Below the pieces are notes generated by a model that saw nothing but the letters and a program-made list of their open reading frames with translations, had not been told where the DNA came from and ran no database searches. A stretch of 32,263 nt of DNA, taken from positions 1 to 32,263 of the forward strand of contig JNJQ01000025.1 in assembly GCA_000701725.1 (NCBI GenBank), written 5' to 3'. Position 1 is the stretch's first letter, and each line of letters starts with the position of its first letter. Origin of the DNA: Erysipelotrichaceae bacterium NK3D112. Its GTDB lineage: Bacteria; Bacillota_I; Bacilli_A; Erysipelotrichales; Erysipelotrichaceae. A program made the position numbers and the translations under genes. Positions 25,431-32,263 of the stretch are shown here, piece after piece.

Positions 25431-26317
25431 AAGATGAAATTGTAATTGCCCAGGCCATGAACGGCCAGGTACGAATCCACGCGGCCAGAACGACCGCCCT
25501 GGTTGAGGAGGCGAGAAAGGCGCATCACTGCATGGCCACTTCCGCCGCCGCGCTTGGCAGAGTATTGAGCGCCACCGCAATCATGGCAAGTGATCTGAAA
25601 AATCCGCAGGAGAAAATCACCTCGGTGATGAACGGGCATGGCCCGGCGGGAACCGTGCTTGCACAGGCGGACGGCGCCGGCAATGTCAGAGGCTTCATCG
25701 GCGATCCTTCTCTTTATCTGGTCCGTGAGGACGGACATCTCGCGGTAGGCCAGGCGATCGGCACCAACGGCACCCTGACAGTCACCAAGGATCTCGGTCT
25801 CAAGGAACCGTTCTCCGGTGTCGCGCAGATCCGCAGCGGTGAGGTCGGCGATGACTTCGCATATTATTTCGCCATTTCCGAACAGACTCCTTCCATCGTC
25901 GGTGTCGGTGTTCTGGTTAATCCGGACGGTACCATCCAGGCTTCGGGCGGTCTGTTCATCCAGCTGATGCCTGGTGCCAAAGAGGAGGCCATTGAAAAAT
26001 GCGAACAGGTTTCGGCAATCCTGAAACCGGTCTCCACCCTGATCAATGAAGGCCACAGCTGTGAAGAGATCATCCGCATGTATTTTGAGGATGCGGAAAT
26101 GCTCGGAACCCGCGATGTCAGATGGCACTGCGGCTGTTCCAGGGAACGCTTCGCGGTTGCACTGAAGCTGCTGGACGAAAAAGAACTGACCGAGATGATC
26201 GAGGATGGCAAAGGCGCTGAAATCCATTGCCATTACTGCAATACCTACTACAATTTCACCTCCCGTGAAATCAGAGAGATTCTGGAGAGCAAACGTGCTG
26301 AAAATCGGCCCGCTTGA
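25427..26317 (+). CDS. hslO: Redox-regulated chaperone Hsp33
   Basis: A holdase chaperone switched on by oxidation. The 296-residue protein has the whole family layout. The C-terminal zinc redox switch is intact: C235 and C237 (HCGCS) and C268 and C271 (CHYC). The start ATG overlaps the GH2 stop by 4 nt, and the end overlaps the dusB start by 23 nt. In B. subtilis hslO also lies downstream of ftsH, so the IS and the GH2 pair look inserted into an older block. Confidence 0.96.
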   Translation: MKDEIVIAQAMNGQVRIHAARTTALVEEARKAHHCMATSAAALGRVLSATAIMASDLKNPQEKITSVMNGHGPAGTVLAQADGAGNVRGFIGDPSLYLVREDGHLAVGQAIGTNGTLTVTKDLGLKEPFSGVAQIRSGEVGDDFAYYFAISEQTPSIVGVGVLVNPDGTIQASGGLFIQLMPGAKEEAIEKCEQVSAILKPVSTLINEGHSCEEIIRMYFEDAEMLGTRDVRWHCGCSRERFAVALKLLDEKELTEMIEDGKGAEIHCHYCNTYYNFTSREIREILESKRAENRPA

Positions 26318-27278
26318 ATTGAAAAACCGCTACATCGCGGCACCGCTTGCCGGCATCTCCAATCCGGTTTACCGCATGATGTGCATTGAGCACGGGGCGG
26401 CGCTTACGGTCAGTGAGATGATCAGCGACAAGGCGCTTCATTATAAAAATGCCCGTACGCAGGATATGTGCGCGGTGTATGAGAATGAGCATCCGGTGGC
26501 GCTTCAGCTGTTTGGCAGCGATCCCTCCACAATGGCGGAAGCGGCTGAATACCTGACGGAAAACACTCCATGCGATATCATCGACATCAATATGGGCTGT
26601 CCGGTCACCAAGGTGGTCAAAGCCCATTCGGGCAGCTGGCTCATGACCGATCCGGATCTGGCTTATGACATCATTAAGGCGGTAAAGGATCACACCGACC
26701 GTCCGGTCACAGTGAAAATCCGGGCGGGCTGGGACAAGGATCATATCAGCTGCGTGGAAATCGCAAAACTTGCCGAAAAGGCGGGGGTCAGCGCCATCGC
26801 GGTTCACGGGCGCACCAAAGGCCAGCTTTACAGCGGAAAAAGCGACAACAGCTATATCCGCATGGTGAAAGAGGCGGTGAGTGTTCCGGTGATCGGCAAT
26901 GGCGATGTCAAAACCGTTGAGGATGCACAGCGGATGTTTGCGGAAACCGGATGCGACGGCATCATGATCGGCAGGGGACTGCTTGGCAGACCATGGTTTC
27001 TGGAAGAACTTATTGCTTATGAAAAAGGCTTGCCTTTTGCGGTACCCTCCTTTGAGGAAAGACTGGATCAGGCATATGATTATGCCGTACGCTTATGCGC
27101 ATATGAGGGTGAGCATACCGGCATGTGCATGATGCGCACCATGGCGGCGTGGTATCTTTCCGGCATGCCCTATGCGTCAACCTATAAAAACCGTCTCTGT
27201 CAGGTTCAGACCCTGGCTGAGATGGAACAGACTCTTGATGAGTATCGAAAGAGACTGAAAGCAGAATACGCTTTCTGA
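26295..27278 (+). CDS. dusB: tRNA-dihydrouridine synthase, DusB-like
   Basis: FMN enzyme that reduces uridines in tRNA. The 327-residue protein starts with LKNRYIAAPLAGISNP, carries the catalytic cysteine in DINMGCPVTKV (about C102), then AVHGRTKGQLYSG and IGNGDV-like FMN phosphate segments and DGIMIGRGLLGRPW. The segment after the cysteine reads AHSGSWLM where small residues such as GAGAALL are usual. I choose the GTG at 26295 behind GGAG (26284-26287), since family-like sequence starts there. The longer frame would lie inside hslO. Confidence 0.92.
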   Translation: MLKIGPLELKNRYIAAPLAGISNPVYRMMCIEHGAALTVSEMISDKALHYKNARTQDMCAVYENEHPVALQLFGSDPSTMAEAAEYLTENTPCDIIDINMGCPVTKVVKAHSGSWLMTDPDLAYDIIKAVKDHTDRPVTVKIRAGWDKDHISCVEIAKLAEKAGVSAIAVHGRTKGQLYSGKSDNSYIRMVKEAVSVPVIGNGDVKTVEDAQRMFAETGCDGIMIGRGLLGRPWFLEELIAYEKGLPFAVPSFEERLDQAYDYAVRLCAYEGEHTGMCMMRTMAAWYLSGMPYASTYKNRLCQVQTLAEMEQTLDEYRKRLKAEYAF

Positions 27279-27288
27279 GGGACGATCA

Positions 27289-28146
27289 ATGAAATTCAAC
27301 CGCAGGGACTGGAAATACATCCTTGGTGTGACCGTATCTGCCATTATCTACTCATTCGGCATGAACACCTTCGTCAAATCCGGAAACCTCTTTCCGGGCG
27401 GATATGCCGGAATCGCAAGACTGCTTTCACTTCTGATCGGGGAGTATCTTCATATCTCTGTCTCATTCAGTGTCATCTACTTCACGATGAATATCATCAC
27501 AACCCTGATTGTCTGGAAGAATATCGGACACAAGTTTGTGCTGTATTCTGTTCTGTGGTTTACGGAAACATCCATTCTGACCCAGCTGTTTGTGCTTCCC
27601 CAGCTCACCAATGATCCGCTTCTGATCTCGGTGTTCGGCGGTGTCATCAACGGCATCGCGGTCGGCATCGCCCTGCGATTCAACGCGTCCAGCGGCGGCA
27701 CGGACTTCATTGCCATCGACCTTTCGACAAGGCTGAACATGCCGACATGGAACTACATCTTTGCCGTAAACGCAGTGGTGCTTGTGCTTGCCGGTCTGAA
27801 CTTCGGCTGGAACCAGGCGCTTTACTCAATGATTTTCCAGTATGTCTCCAAGGAAGTGGTCAACACCCTGCATCAGCGCTACAAGCTCAAGCGGCTTCAT
27901 ATCGTCACCGATTATCCCGAAGAGGTTTCCCAGGCGATCTTCTCGATCTGCCGTCACGGCATCACCAAACTGAAGTGCACCGGGGAATATTCCCACCACG
28001 AACATTCACTTCTTCTGGTCACAATCAATGCCTTCCAGAAGGATGACGTGCTTCATGCCGTGGCTTCGGTGGACCCCAAGGCGTTCATCTCCATCAATAC
28101 GGTTGAAAAGATTGTCGGTTCCTTTTACCAGGTTCCGCTGGAATAA
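27289..28146 (+). CDS. YitT-family membrane protein (DUF161 + DUF2179)
   Basis: A 285-residue integral membrane protein of unknown function. There are about five to six membrane helices over residues 8-195, with the family hallmarks MNTFVKSGNLFPGGYAGIAR and RFNASSGGTDFIA. A cytosolic alpha/beta DUF2179 domain occupies about 205-280. It starts 10 nt after dusB and is the last gene of the unit. Confidence 0.9.
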   Translation: MKFNRRDWKYILGVTVSAIIYSFGMNTFVKSGNLFPGGYAGIARLLSLLIGEYLHISVSFSVIYFTMNIITTLIVWKNIGHKFVLYSVLWFTETSILTQLFVLPQLTNDPLLISVFGGVINGIAVGIALRFNASSGGTDFIAIDLSTRLNMPTWNYIFAVNAVVLVLAGLNFGWNQALYSMIFQYVSKEVVNTLHQRYKLKRLHIVTDYPEEVSQAIFSICRHGITKLKCTGEYSHHEHSLLLVTINAFQKDDVLHAVASVDPKAFISINTVEKIVGSFYQVPLE

Positions 28147-28161
28147 GAAAAGCATTAACAG

Positions 28162-28181
28162 ACGGCTTCATGCCGTTTTTG
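28162..28181 (+). terminator. Terminator after the YitT-family gene
   Basis: ACGGC (28162-28166) and GCCGT (28172-28176) around TTCAT, followed by a T-rich stretch. The stem is short but GC rich. Confidence 0.75.
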
Positions 28182-28214
28182 TTTTATGATAGTTGACAGG
28201 GAGGGTAACTTCTT

Positions 28215-29072
28215 ATGAAAACAGGACTCGTACTCGAAGGCGGCGCCATGCGCGGACTGTTCACGGCCGGCGTGATTGATGTCATGATGGAAAACGGAAT
28301 TGAGTTCGACGGGGGCATCGGCGTTTCCGCCGGAGCTGCTTTCGGCTGCAACTATAAATCAAAACAGATCGGCAGACCGTTCCGGTACAATACAGCATAC
28401 GCACGGGATCCCAGATACTGTTCCGTCCGCTCCCTGTTATTCACGGGAGATCTCTACGGAGCGAAGTTCTGCTATGACACACTTCCCAACAAGCTTGACC
28501 GGATGGATGTTGAAACATATCTGGCCAATCCGATGAAATTCTATGTGGTTGTCACCGATGTCGAAACCGGTGAGCCTTTCTATTACGATCTGCAGGGCCT
28601 GGATGAAAAAGACATGGCCTATATGCGCGCTTCCGCTTCCATGCCCATCGTGTCAAGAGCGGTTGAAATCGACGGCCATTCGTATCTCGACGGCGGCATC
28701 AGCGATTCCATTCCTTTGAAGAAGTTTGAGGAAATGGGATATGAGCGCAATGTGCTCATTCTGACAAGACCTGCCGGCTACCGCAAGACACCGACACCTC
28801 AAATCATGGACAGACTTCTGAAAAAATACCCGGCGGTGGCTGAGACACTGAAAAACAGGCATATTGTCTACAACCAGACCCTGGACTATATTGAAGAAAG
28901 AAAACAGGCAGGCGCAGCCTATGTGATCTGTCCGCCCCAGCCGCTCAAAATCGGAAAAATCGAACATAATCCGGAAGTGATGCGCAATGTTTATTATCAG
29001 GGCAGAAGAGAAGCACAGAAGCATATTCCCGCGGTGCGGGAATTCCTGCGCAGAGCAAAAGAGGAAGTATGA
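28215..29072 (+). CDS. Patatin-like phospholipase
   Basis: A 285-residue lipid acyl hydrolase with a Ser-Asp dyad. The oxyanion loop is GGAMRG (9-14), the nucleophile is S38 in GVSAG and the second dyad residue is D159 in YLDGGISDSIP. It resembles the YjjU/RssA-type bacterial patatins. A GGGAGGG ribosome binding site precedes the ATG. Its stop overlaps the start of an esterase gene (ATGA), so the two hydrolases are made together. The natural substrate is unknown. Confidence 0.92.
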   Translation: MKTGLVLEGGAMRGLFTAGVIDVMMENGIEFDGGIGVSAGAAFGCNYKSKQIGRPFRYNTAYARDPRYCSVRSLLFTGDLYGAKFCYDTLPNKLDRMDVETYLANPMKFYVVVTDVETGEPFYYDLQGLDEKDMAYMRASASMPIVSRAVEIDGHSYLDGGISDSIPLKKFEEMGYERNVLILTRPAGYRKTPTPQIMDRLLKKYPAVAETLKNRHIVYNQTLDYIEERKQAGAAYVICPPQPLKIGKIEHNPEVMRNVYYQGRREAQKHIPAVREFLRRAKEEV

Positions 29073-30046
29073 GCGAAACGAAGAAGACAATCCGCCGGCA
29101 GATCAGACCGGTCGGGACTTTCATGAAAATGATGATGAGTCAGCCGATGAAGCCTGAGATGATTCAGAAGGCGGATCAGGCATTCGCAGCGGCCGCATCC
29201 GGAAAATGGATGAGCCTGAAGACAAAAATGAGACAGGAATACATCGAGCGCAATGACGGCTCCGTATTGCGCATCTGCGTCGTTACGCAAAGAGGCCGCA
29301 AACCGGAAAACGCGACCGCCCTGTTATGGATGCATGGCGGCGGATATGCGCTGGGACTTCCTGAACAATGCGTCATGTTCGCGGACCGTCTGGTGCCTGA
29401 TACCAATACCGTGATGATCCTGCCGGATTACCGCAAAAGTTATGAGGCGCCTTATCCGGCGGCTCTGGATGACTGCTATCTGACTCTGTTATGGACAGTG
29501 CTCAACGCGAAACGGCTGGGCATCCGCACGGATCAGATCTTTGCGGGCGGAGAAAGCTCAGGCGGCGGTCTTGCGGCAGCATTATGCATGTATGCAAGGG
29601 ATCTCGGGGAAGTGAATGTCGCGTTTCAGATGCTGCTGTATCCGATGATTGACGACCGTCCGACGGGCTCCAACACCAACAACACATCACCGGTATGGGA
29701 TTCCGCAAAAAATGACGCCGCATGGCTCATGTATAAGGGAAACGCCGCGGACGCGGATTTCTATTGCGCCCCGGCCAGACAGACAGATTACACGAATCTT
29801 CCGCCGGCCTTCTCAATTGTCGGCGACGCGGATCCGTTTCTGGATGAGACGCTCACCTATATGAAGAATCTCTACAAGGCGGACATTTATGAAATGCATA
29901 AGGTGTTTAAAGGCTGCTATCATGCCTTTGATATGCTCAACCTCAGCGCGCCGGTCACGAAAAAGGCGGCTGCTCTGGAGAGGGAAGCTTATCAGTATGC
30001 GCAGAAGAATTTCTTCGCCGCCCAGCCATTGCAGGAAGAGAGCTGA
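29069..30046 (+). CDS. Alpha/beta hydrolase of the hormone-sensitive lipase (HGGG) family
   Basis: A 325-residue cytosolic esterase. The oxyanion HGGG motif is at 89-92, the nucleophile S163 lies in GGESSGGG, the acid is in VGDADPFLDE (about D255) and the histidine is H285 in GCYHAFDM. Residues 1-60 form the helical cap typical of the family. It overlaps the patatin gene by 4 nt and ends inside a terminator. Likely substrates are short acyl esters, by family inference. Confidence 0.9.
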   Translation: MSETKKTIRRQIRPVGTFMKMMMSQPMKPEMIQKADQAFAAAASGKWMSLKTKMRQEYIERNDGSVLRICVVTQRGRKPENATALLWMHGGGYALGLPEQCVMFADRLVPDTNTVMILPDYRKSYEAPYPAALDDCYLTLLWTVLNAKRLGIRTDQIFAGGESSGGGLAAALCMYARDLGEVNVAFQMLLYPMIDDRPTGSNTNNTSPVWDSAKNDAAWLMYKGNAADADFYCAPARQTDYTNLPPAFSIVGDADPFLDETLTYMKNLYKADIYEMHKVFKGCYHAFDMLNLSAPVTKKAAALEREAYQYAQKNFFAAQPLQEES

Positions 30047-30060
30047 ACAGGCTCTTTTTT
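30037..30060 (+). terminator. Terminator of the patatin-esterase unit
   Basis: AGAGC (30039-30043) and GCTCT (30051-30055) with a TGAACAG loop, followed by a run of T. The loop starts with the esterase stop codon. Confidence 0.8.
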
Positions 30061-30135
30061 CTTTGCGTCTGAGATTTTTGGAAACCATATCTCTGCGCAG
30101 ACGATGCGATTTGCACAGAAAAGATGTACCCGCAC

Positions 30136-30163
30136 TTTCAAAATGAAAAAGCTTTGGTACAAT
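30136..30163 (+). promoter_or_regulatory. MATE gene promoter (TTTCAA-16-TACAAT)
   Basis: TTTCAA at 30136-30141 and TACAAT at 30158-30163 with a 16-nt spacer. It shows that the in-frame ATG at 30124 is not used. Confidence 0.6.
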
Positions 30164-30195
30164 GGTATGGCTTACGGGAAAAGGGAGGAAGTCTT

Positions 30196-31563
30196 ATGAA
30201 TCTGTTCAAACCGGTGGATATGACAAAAGGCAATCCGGTCAAAGTGATCATTGCCTTTACGATACCGATGTTAATCGGAAATGTGGCCCAGCAGCTCTAT
30301 AATACGGCGGACTCTATCATCGTAGGACGTTTTGTCGGTGACAATGCCCTGGCGGCAGTCGGCAGCGCCGGCCCGATCCTGAACCTCATGCTTGTATTGT
30401 TCATGGGAATTGCGACCGGTGCGAGCATCATGGTTTCCCAGTATTTCGGATCCAGAAAACGTGAGGAGCTCTCAAAGACGATCGGTGTGTGCATCACGCT
30501 GACATTGATTGCATCACTGTTCATCACAGCCGTCGGTCCGTTTATCACCCGTCCGCTGTTAAAGCTTCTGAATACACCTGAAACAATCATTGACTGGTGT
30601 CATCAGTATCTTGTCATCATCTTCATCGGCATGGCCGGAGGCGGACTTTACAATATCCTCAGCGGTGTGCTGAGAGGTCTTGGCGATTCGGTTTCCGCTC
30701 TGATTTATCTGCTGGTGGCAACCTTCCTCAATATCATCCTCGACCTTGTGTTTGTGGCATATTTCAAAATGGGTGTCGCGGGTGTTGCCTGGGCTACGAT
30801 TATCGCCCAGTTTGTCTCGGCAGCGCTGTCCCTTTACAAGCTGACCAGAATGCAGGATCTCTTCGATATGAAAAAAGAGTATCTCATTCCCGATAAATTC
30901 TATTCCGGACGTCTGATCCGTCTCGGTCTGCCTTCCGGTGTGACACAGGCGATCTTCTCCATGTCCATGATCGTAGTTCAGTCTTTGACCAACAGCTTCG
31001 GCGAGATGTTCATCGCCGCCAATGTCATCGTCATGCGCATCGACGGATTCGTGATGCTGCCGGCCTTCTCATTCGGCTCCGCCATGACCACCTATGCGGG
31101 CCAGAACATCGGTGCAAGACAGATAGACAGAGTGACTGAAGGCGCAAAGAAGGGAACCCTTGTCGCGATGGGAATCTCCGCAGTATTGACTGCCATCATT
31201 CTTCTTTTCGGCAAACATCTGATGGCAATCTTCACGGATACCCAGGAACTGATCACCTTAAGCAACAACATGATGCGCATCATCGCCGTCGGCTATGTGC
31301 TCATGGAAGTGACGCAGTGTCTTTCCGGCATCATGAGAGGCGCGGGCGATACAGTGACACCGATGTGGATTTCAATCATCTCTTCCGTCGCTTTGCGTAT
31401 TCCGCTGGCCTATGGTCTTGTATGGCTGAGCAAAACCCCCGAGCTGCCACAGGGCAACTGCGCCATGATGTATGTGTCGATGCTGTTAAGCTGGTCGGCA
31501 GGCGCATTGCTCACATTCCTCGTTTACAGAAGAGGCGCCTGGAAAGAAAAGGCAATGTTCTGA
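30196..31563 (+). CDS. MATE-family efflux transporter
   Basis: A 455-residue multidrug and toxic compound exporter with about 12 membrane helices in two MatE repeats (about 15-175 and 235-400). The first helix region has IPMLIGNVAQQLYNTADSI and FVGDNALAAVGSAGPI, hallmarks of the family, and the second repeat has AYAGQNIGA-like TTYAGQNIGARQ. AAGGGAGG precedes ATG 30196 by 7 nt. It is monocistronic, between a promoter and a strong terminator. The substrate cannot be inferred. Confidence 0.93.
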   Translation: MNLFKPVDMTKGNPVKVIIAFTIPMLIGNVAQQLYNTADSIIVGRFVGDNALAAVGSAGPILNLMLVLFMGIATGASIMVSQYFGSRKREELSKTIGVCITLTLIASLFITAVGPFITRPLLKLLNTPETIIDWCHQYLVIIFIGMAGGGLYNILSGVLRGLGDSVSALIYLLVATFLNIILDLVFVAYFKMGVAGVAWATIIAQFVSAALSLYKLTRMQDLFDMKKEYLIPDKFYSGRLIRLGLPSGVTQAIFSMSMIVVQSLTNSFGEMFIAANVIVMRIDGFVMLPAFSFGSAMTTYAGQNIGARQIDRVTEGAKKGTLVAMGISAVLTAIILLFGKHLMAIFTDTQELITLSNNMMRIIAVGYVLMEVTQCLSGIMRGAGDTVTPMWISIISSVALRIPLAYGLVWLSKTPELPQGNCAMMYVSMLLSWSAGALLTFLVYRRGAWKEKAMF

Positions 31564-31565
31564 TC

Positions 31566-31615
31566 AAAAAAGCCTCTGTATGAATGATGATTCATTCACA
31601 CAGAAGCTTTTTTTT
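31566..31615. terminator. Long bidirectional terminator
   Basis: A near-perfect inverted repeat with TGAATGA (31581-31587) against TCATTCA (31592-31598), extended outward through TCTGT/ACAGA and GC pairs to A and T runs. It ends the MATE gene and the convergent minus-strand gene, whose stop is at 31615-31617. Confidence 0.92.
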
Positions 31616-32175
31616 CAATTACCATTCTTCAGGTCTTTTCCCACCTGAATCAGGTTCTGCAGCTGCATCCTGTGCAGCAGCAGGTCATCTTCACCGGGAT
31701 TGAGCACACAGGCGGCGACTTTGCCGTTGAGAAGCAGGAAGTTCAGCAGATCCTCCTTGTCAGCGATGTAATATGCCTCGTTTTCCCTGAGTTCGGGTTT
31801 GAACGCCTTCAGTTTTTCCATATTGGAGAAGATGGGGAGATAGCGCTCATCATCATCGGCGAACATGATATCCACACGGTCGATGTCACCGGCTTTGATT
31901 TCACTCTTTCCGAGTGCTTCCTGTTTCGGGAAGGCGGCCATGCAGAAGGAGACATCCTTTGCGATATGGAGGGTGAGATCGCTTAATGCATTATGAATGC
32001 CTTCCGCGGAAAGCGGAGCTTTTCTTTTTTCAAGCAGGGTTTCCAGAACGAAATCGGAAGGGGTTCTGGTCAGGGCGGTAATCAGTTTCATTAGTGAACG
32101 CAGGAGACCCCGTCCATAATCTCTGATTTGGGCGGGGAGGAATGCGTTCCTGCTTTTTCTCCTCGTATATTGCAT
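31615..32175 (-). CDS. SseB-domain protein
   Basis: A protein of up to 186 residues. Residues about 85-180 match the SseB N-terminal domain pattern: IMFADDDERYLPIFSNMEKL, then AYYIADKEDLLNFLL and AACVLNPGEDDLLL. The role of such domains is poorly known; they occur with secretion and enhanced serine sensitivity genes. The start is uncertain. The ATG at 32175 has a TATAAG -10-like box almost touching it, and the next ATG at 32091 has no ribosome binding site. Residues 1-28 may therefore be untranslated leader. Confidence 0.6.
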   Translation of the reverse strand: MQYTRRKSRNAFLPAQIRDYGRGLLRSLMKLITALTRTPSDFVLETLLEKRKAPLSAEGIHNALSDLTLHIAKDVSFCMAAFPKQEALGKSEIKAGDIDRVDIMFADDDERYLPIFSNMEKLKAFKPELRENEAYYIADKEDLLNFLLLNGKVAACVLNPGEDDLLLHRMQLQNLIQVGKDLKNGN

Positions 32176-32263
32176 TCCTTATATTGTTATCCATCCGCCT
32201 GTAAAACGAACGGTTCTGATTTGTTTGATCGGCACTGATTTCCCGTTATCAAGCATGACGCGG

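Noticed and set aside
26205-26294. Longer N terminus of the dusB product inside hslO
   Set aside because: The extra residues are out-of-frame hslO sequence with no family similarity; a GGAG-preceded GTG fits the family start.
28193-28198. Perfect TTGACA before the patatin gene
   Set aside because: A -10 box 17 nt downstream would fall inside the coding sequence after the ATG, and none is there.
1-32263. CRISPR array, tRNA or rRNA genes
   Set aside because: No regularly spaced direct repeats, no tRNA-like TTCGANTC arms with acceptor stems and no rRNA sequence were noticed.

Overview
The window is about 32 kb of a chromosome of intermediate GC from a low-complexity-wall Bacillota (Firmicutes). 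Protein style and gene order suggest an Erysipelotrichia-like gut anaerobe; this is an inference from synteny, not a taxonomic result. Two blocks keep a Bacillus-type order. The first is murA - rpmE - (rpoD) - prfA - prmC - tsaC/sua5 - glyA - upp - DUF1146. The second is tilS - hpt - ftsH - (IS) - hslO - dusB. rho and tdk, which sit in the first block in B. subtilis, are absent, and the primary sigma factor gene sits between rpmE and prfA instead of beside dnaG.

Layout. 1-2767: tail of a lactose/cellobiose-type PTS EIIC, a small coiled-coil membrane protein, an RpiR-type SIS regulator and a HAD phosphatase/mutase. 2754-7747: murA, rpmE, an intergenic region with several RNA hairpins, rpoD, prfA and prmC. 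7830-11335: class B sortase, left-handed beta-helix acyltransferase, and a GH3 (NagZ-type) lipoprotein. 11329-14122: tsaC-like gene, glyA, and a Cof-type HAD phosphatase. 14162-15256 (minus strand): a GT-B glycosyltransferase, divergent from upp. 15333-17706: upp, DUF1146 protein, a polyprenyl-sugar type GT2, and a MazF/PemK-fold protein. 17742-21409: tilS, hpt, ftsH. 21454-about 23180: an IS91-like HUH (Y2) insertion sequence on the minus strand with a small overlapping zinc-ribbon gene. 23276-28146: a small membrane protein, GH2 hydrolase, hslO, dusB and a YitT-family protein. 28215-31563: patatin, HSL-type esterase, MATE transporter. 31615-32175 (minus strand): an SseB-domain protein.

Together the genes cover translation and tRNA modification (rpmE, prfA, prmC, tsaC, tilS, dusB), transcription (rpoD), envelope work (murA, sortase, GH3, GT2), salvage (upp, hpt, glyA) and protein quality control (ftsH, hslO). 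Most genes are packed in operons with 1-23 nt overlaps, and strong intrinsic terminators mark the transcription units.

The main unexplained features are three. The 4342-4553 gap between rpmE and rpoD can fold into several successive helices and ends in a strong terminator. Several genes have a good -10 box only 6-8 nt before the start codon and no Shine-Dalgarno, suggesting leaderless mRNAs. A hairpin before the MazF-like gene buries its ribosome binding site. No CRISPR array, rRNA or tRNA gene was seen.
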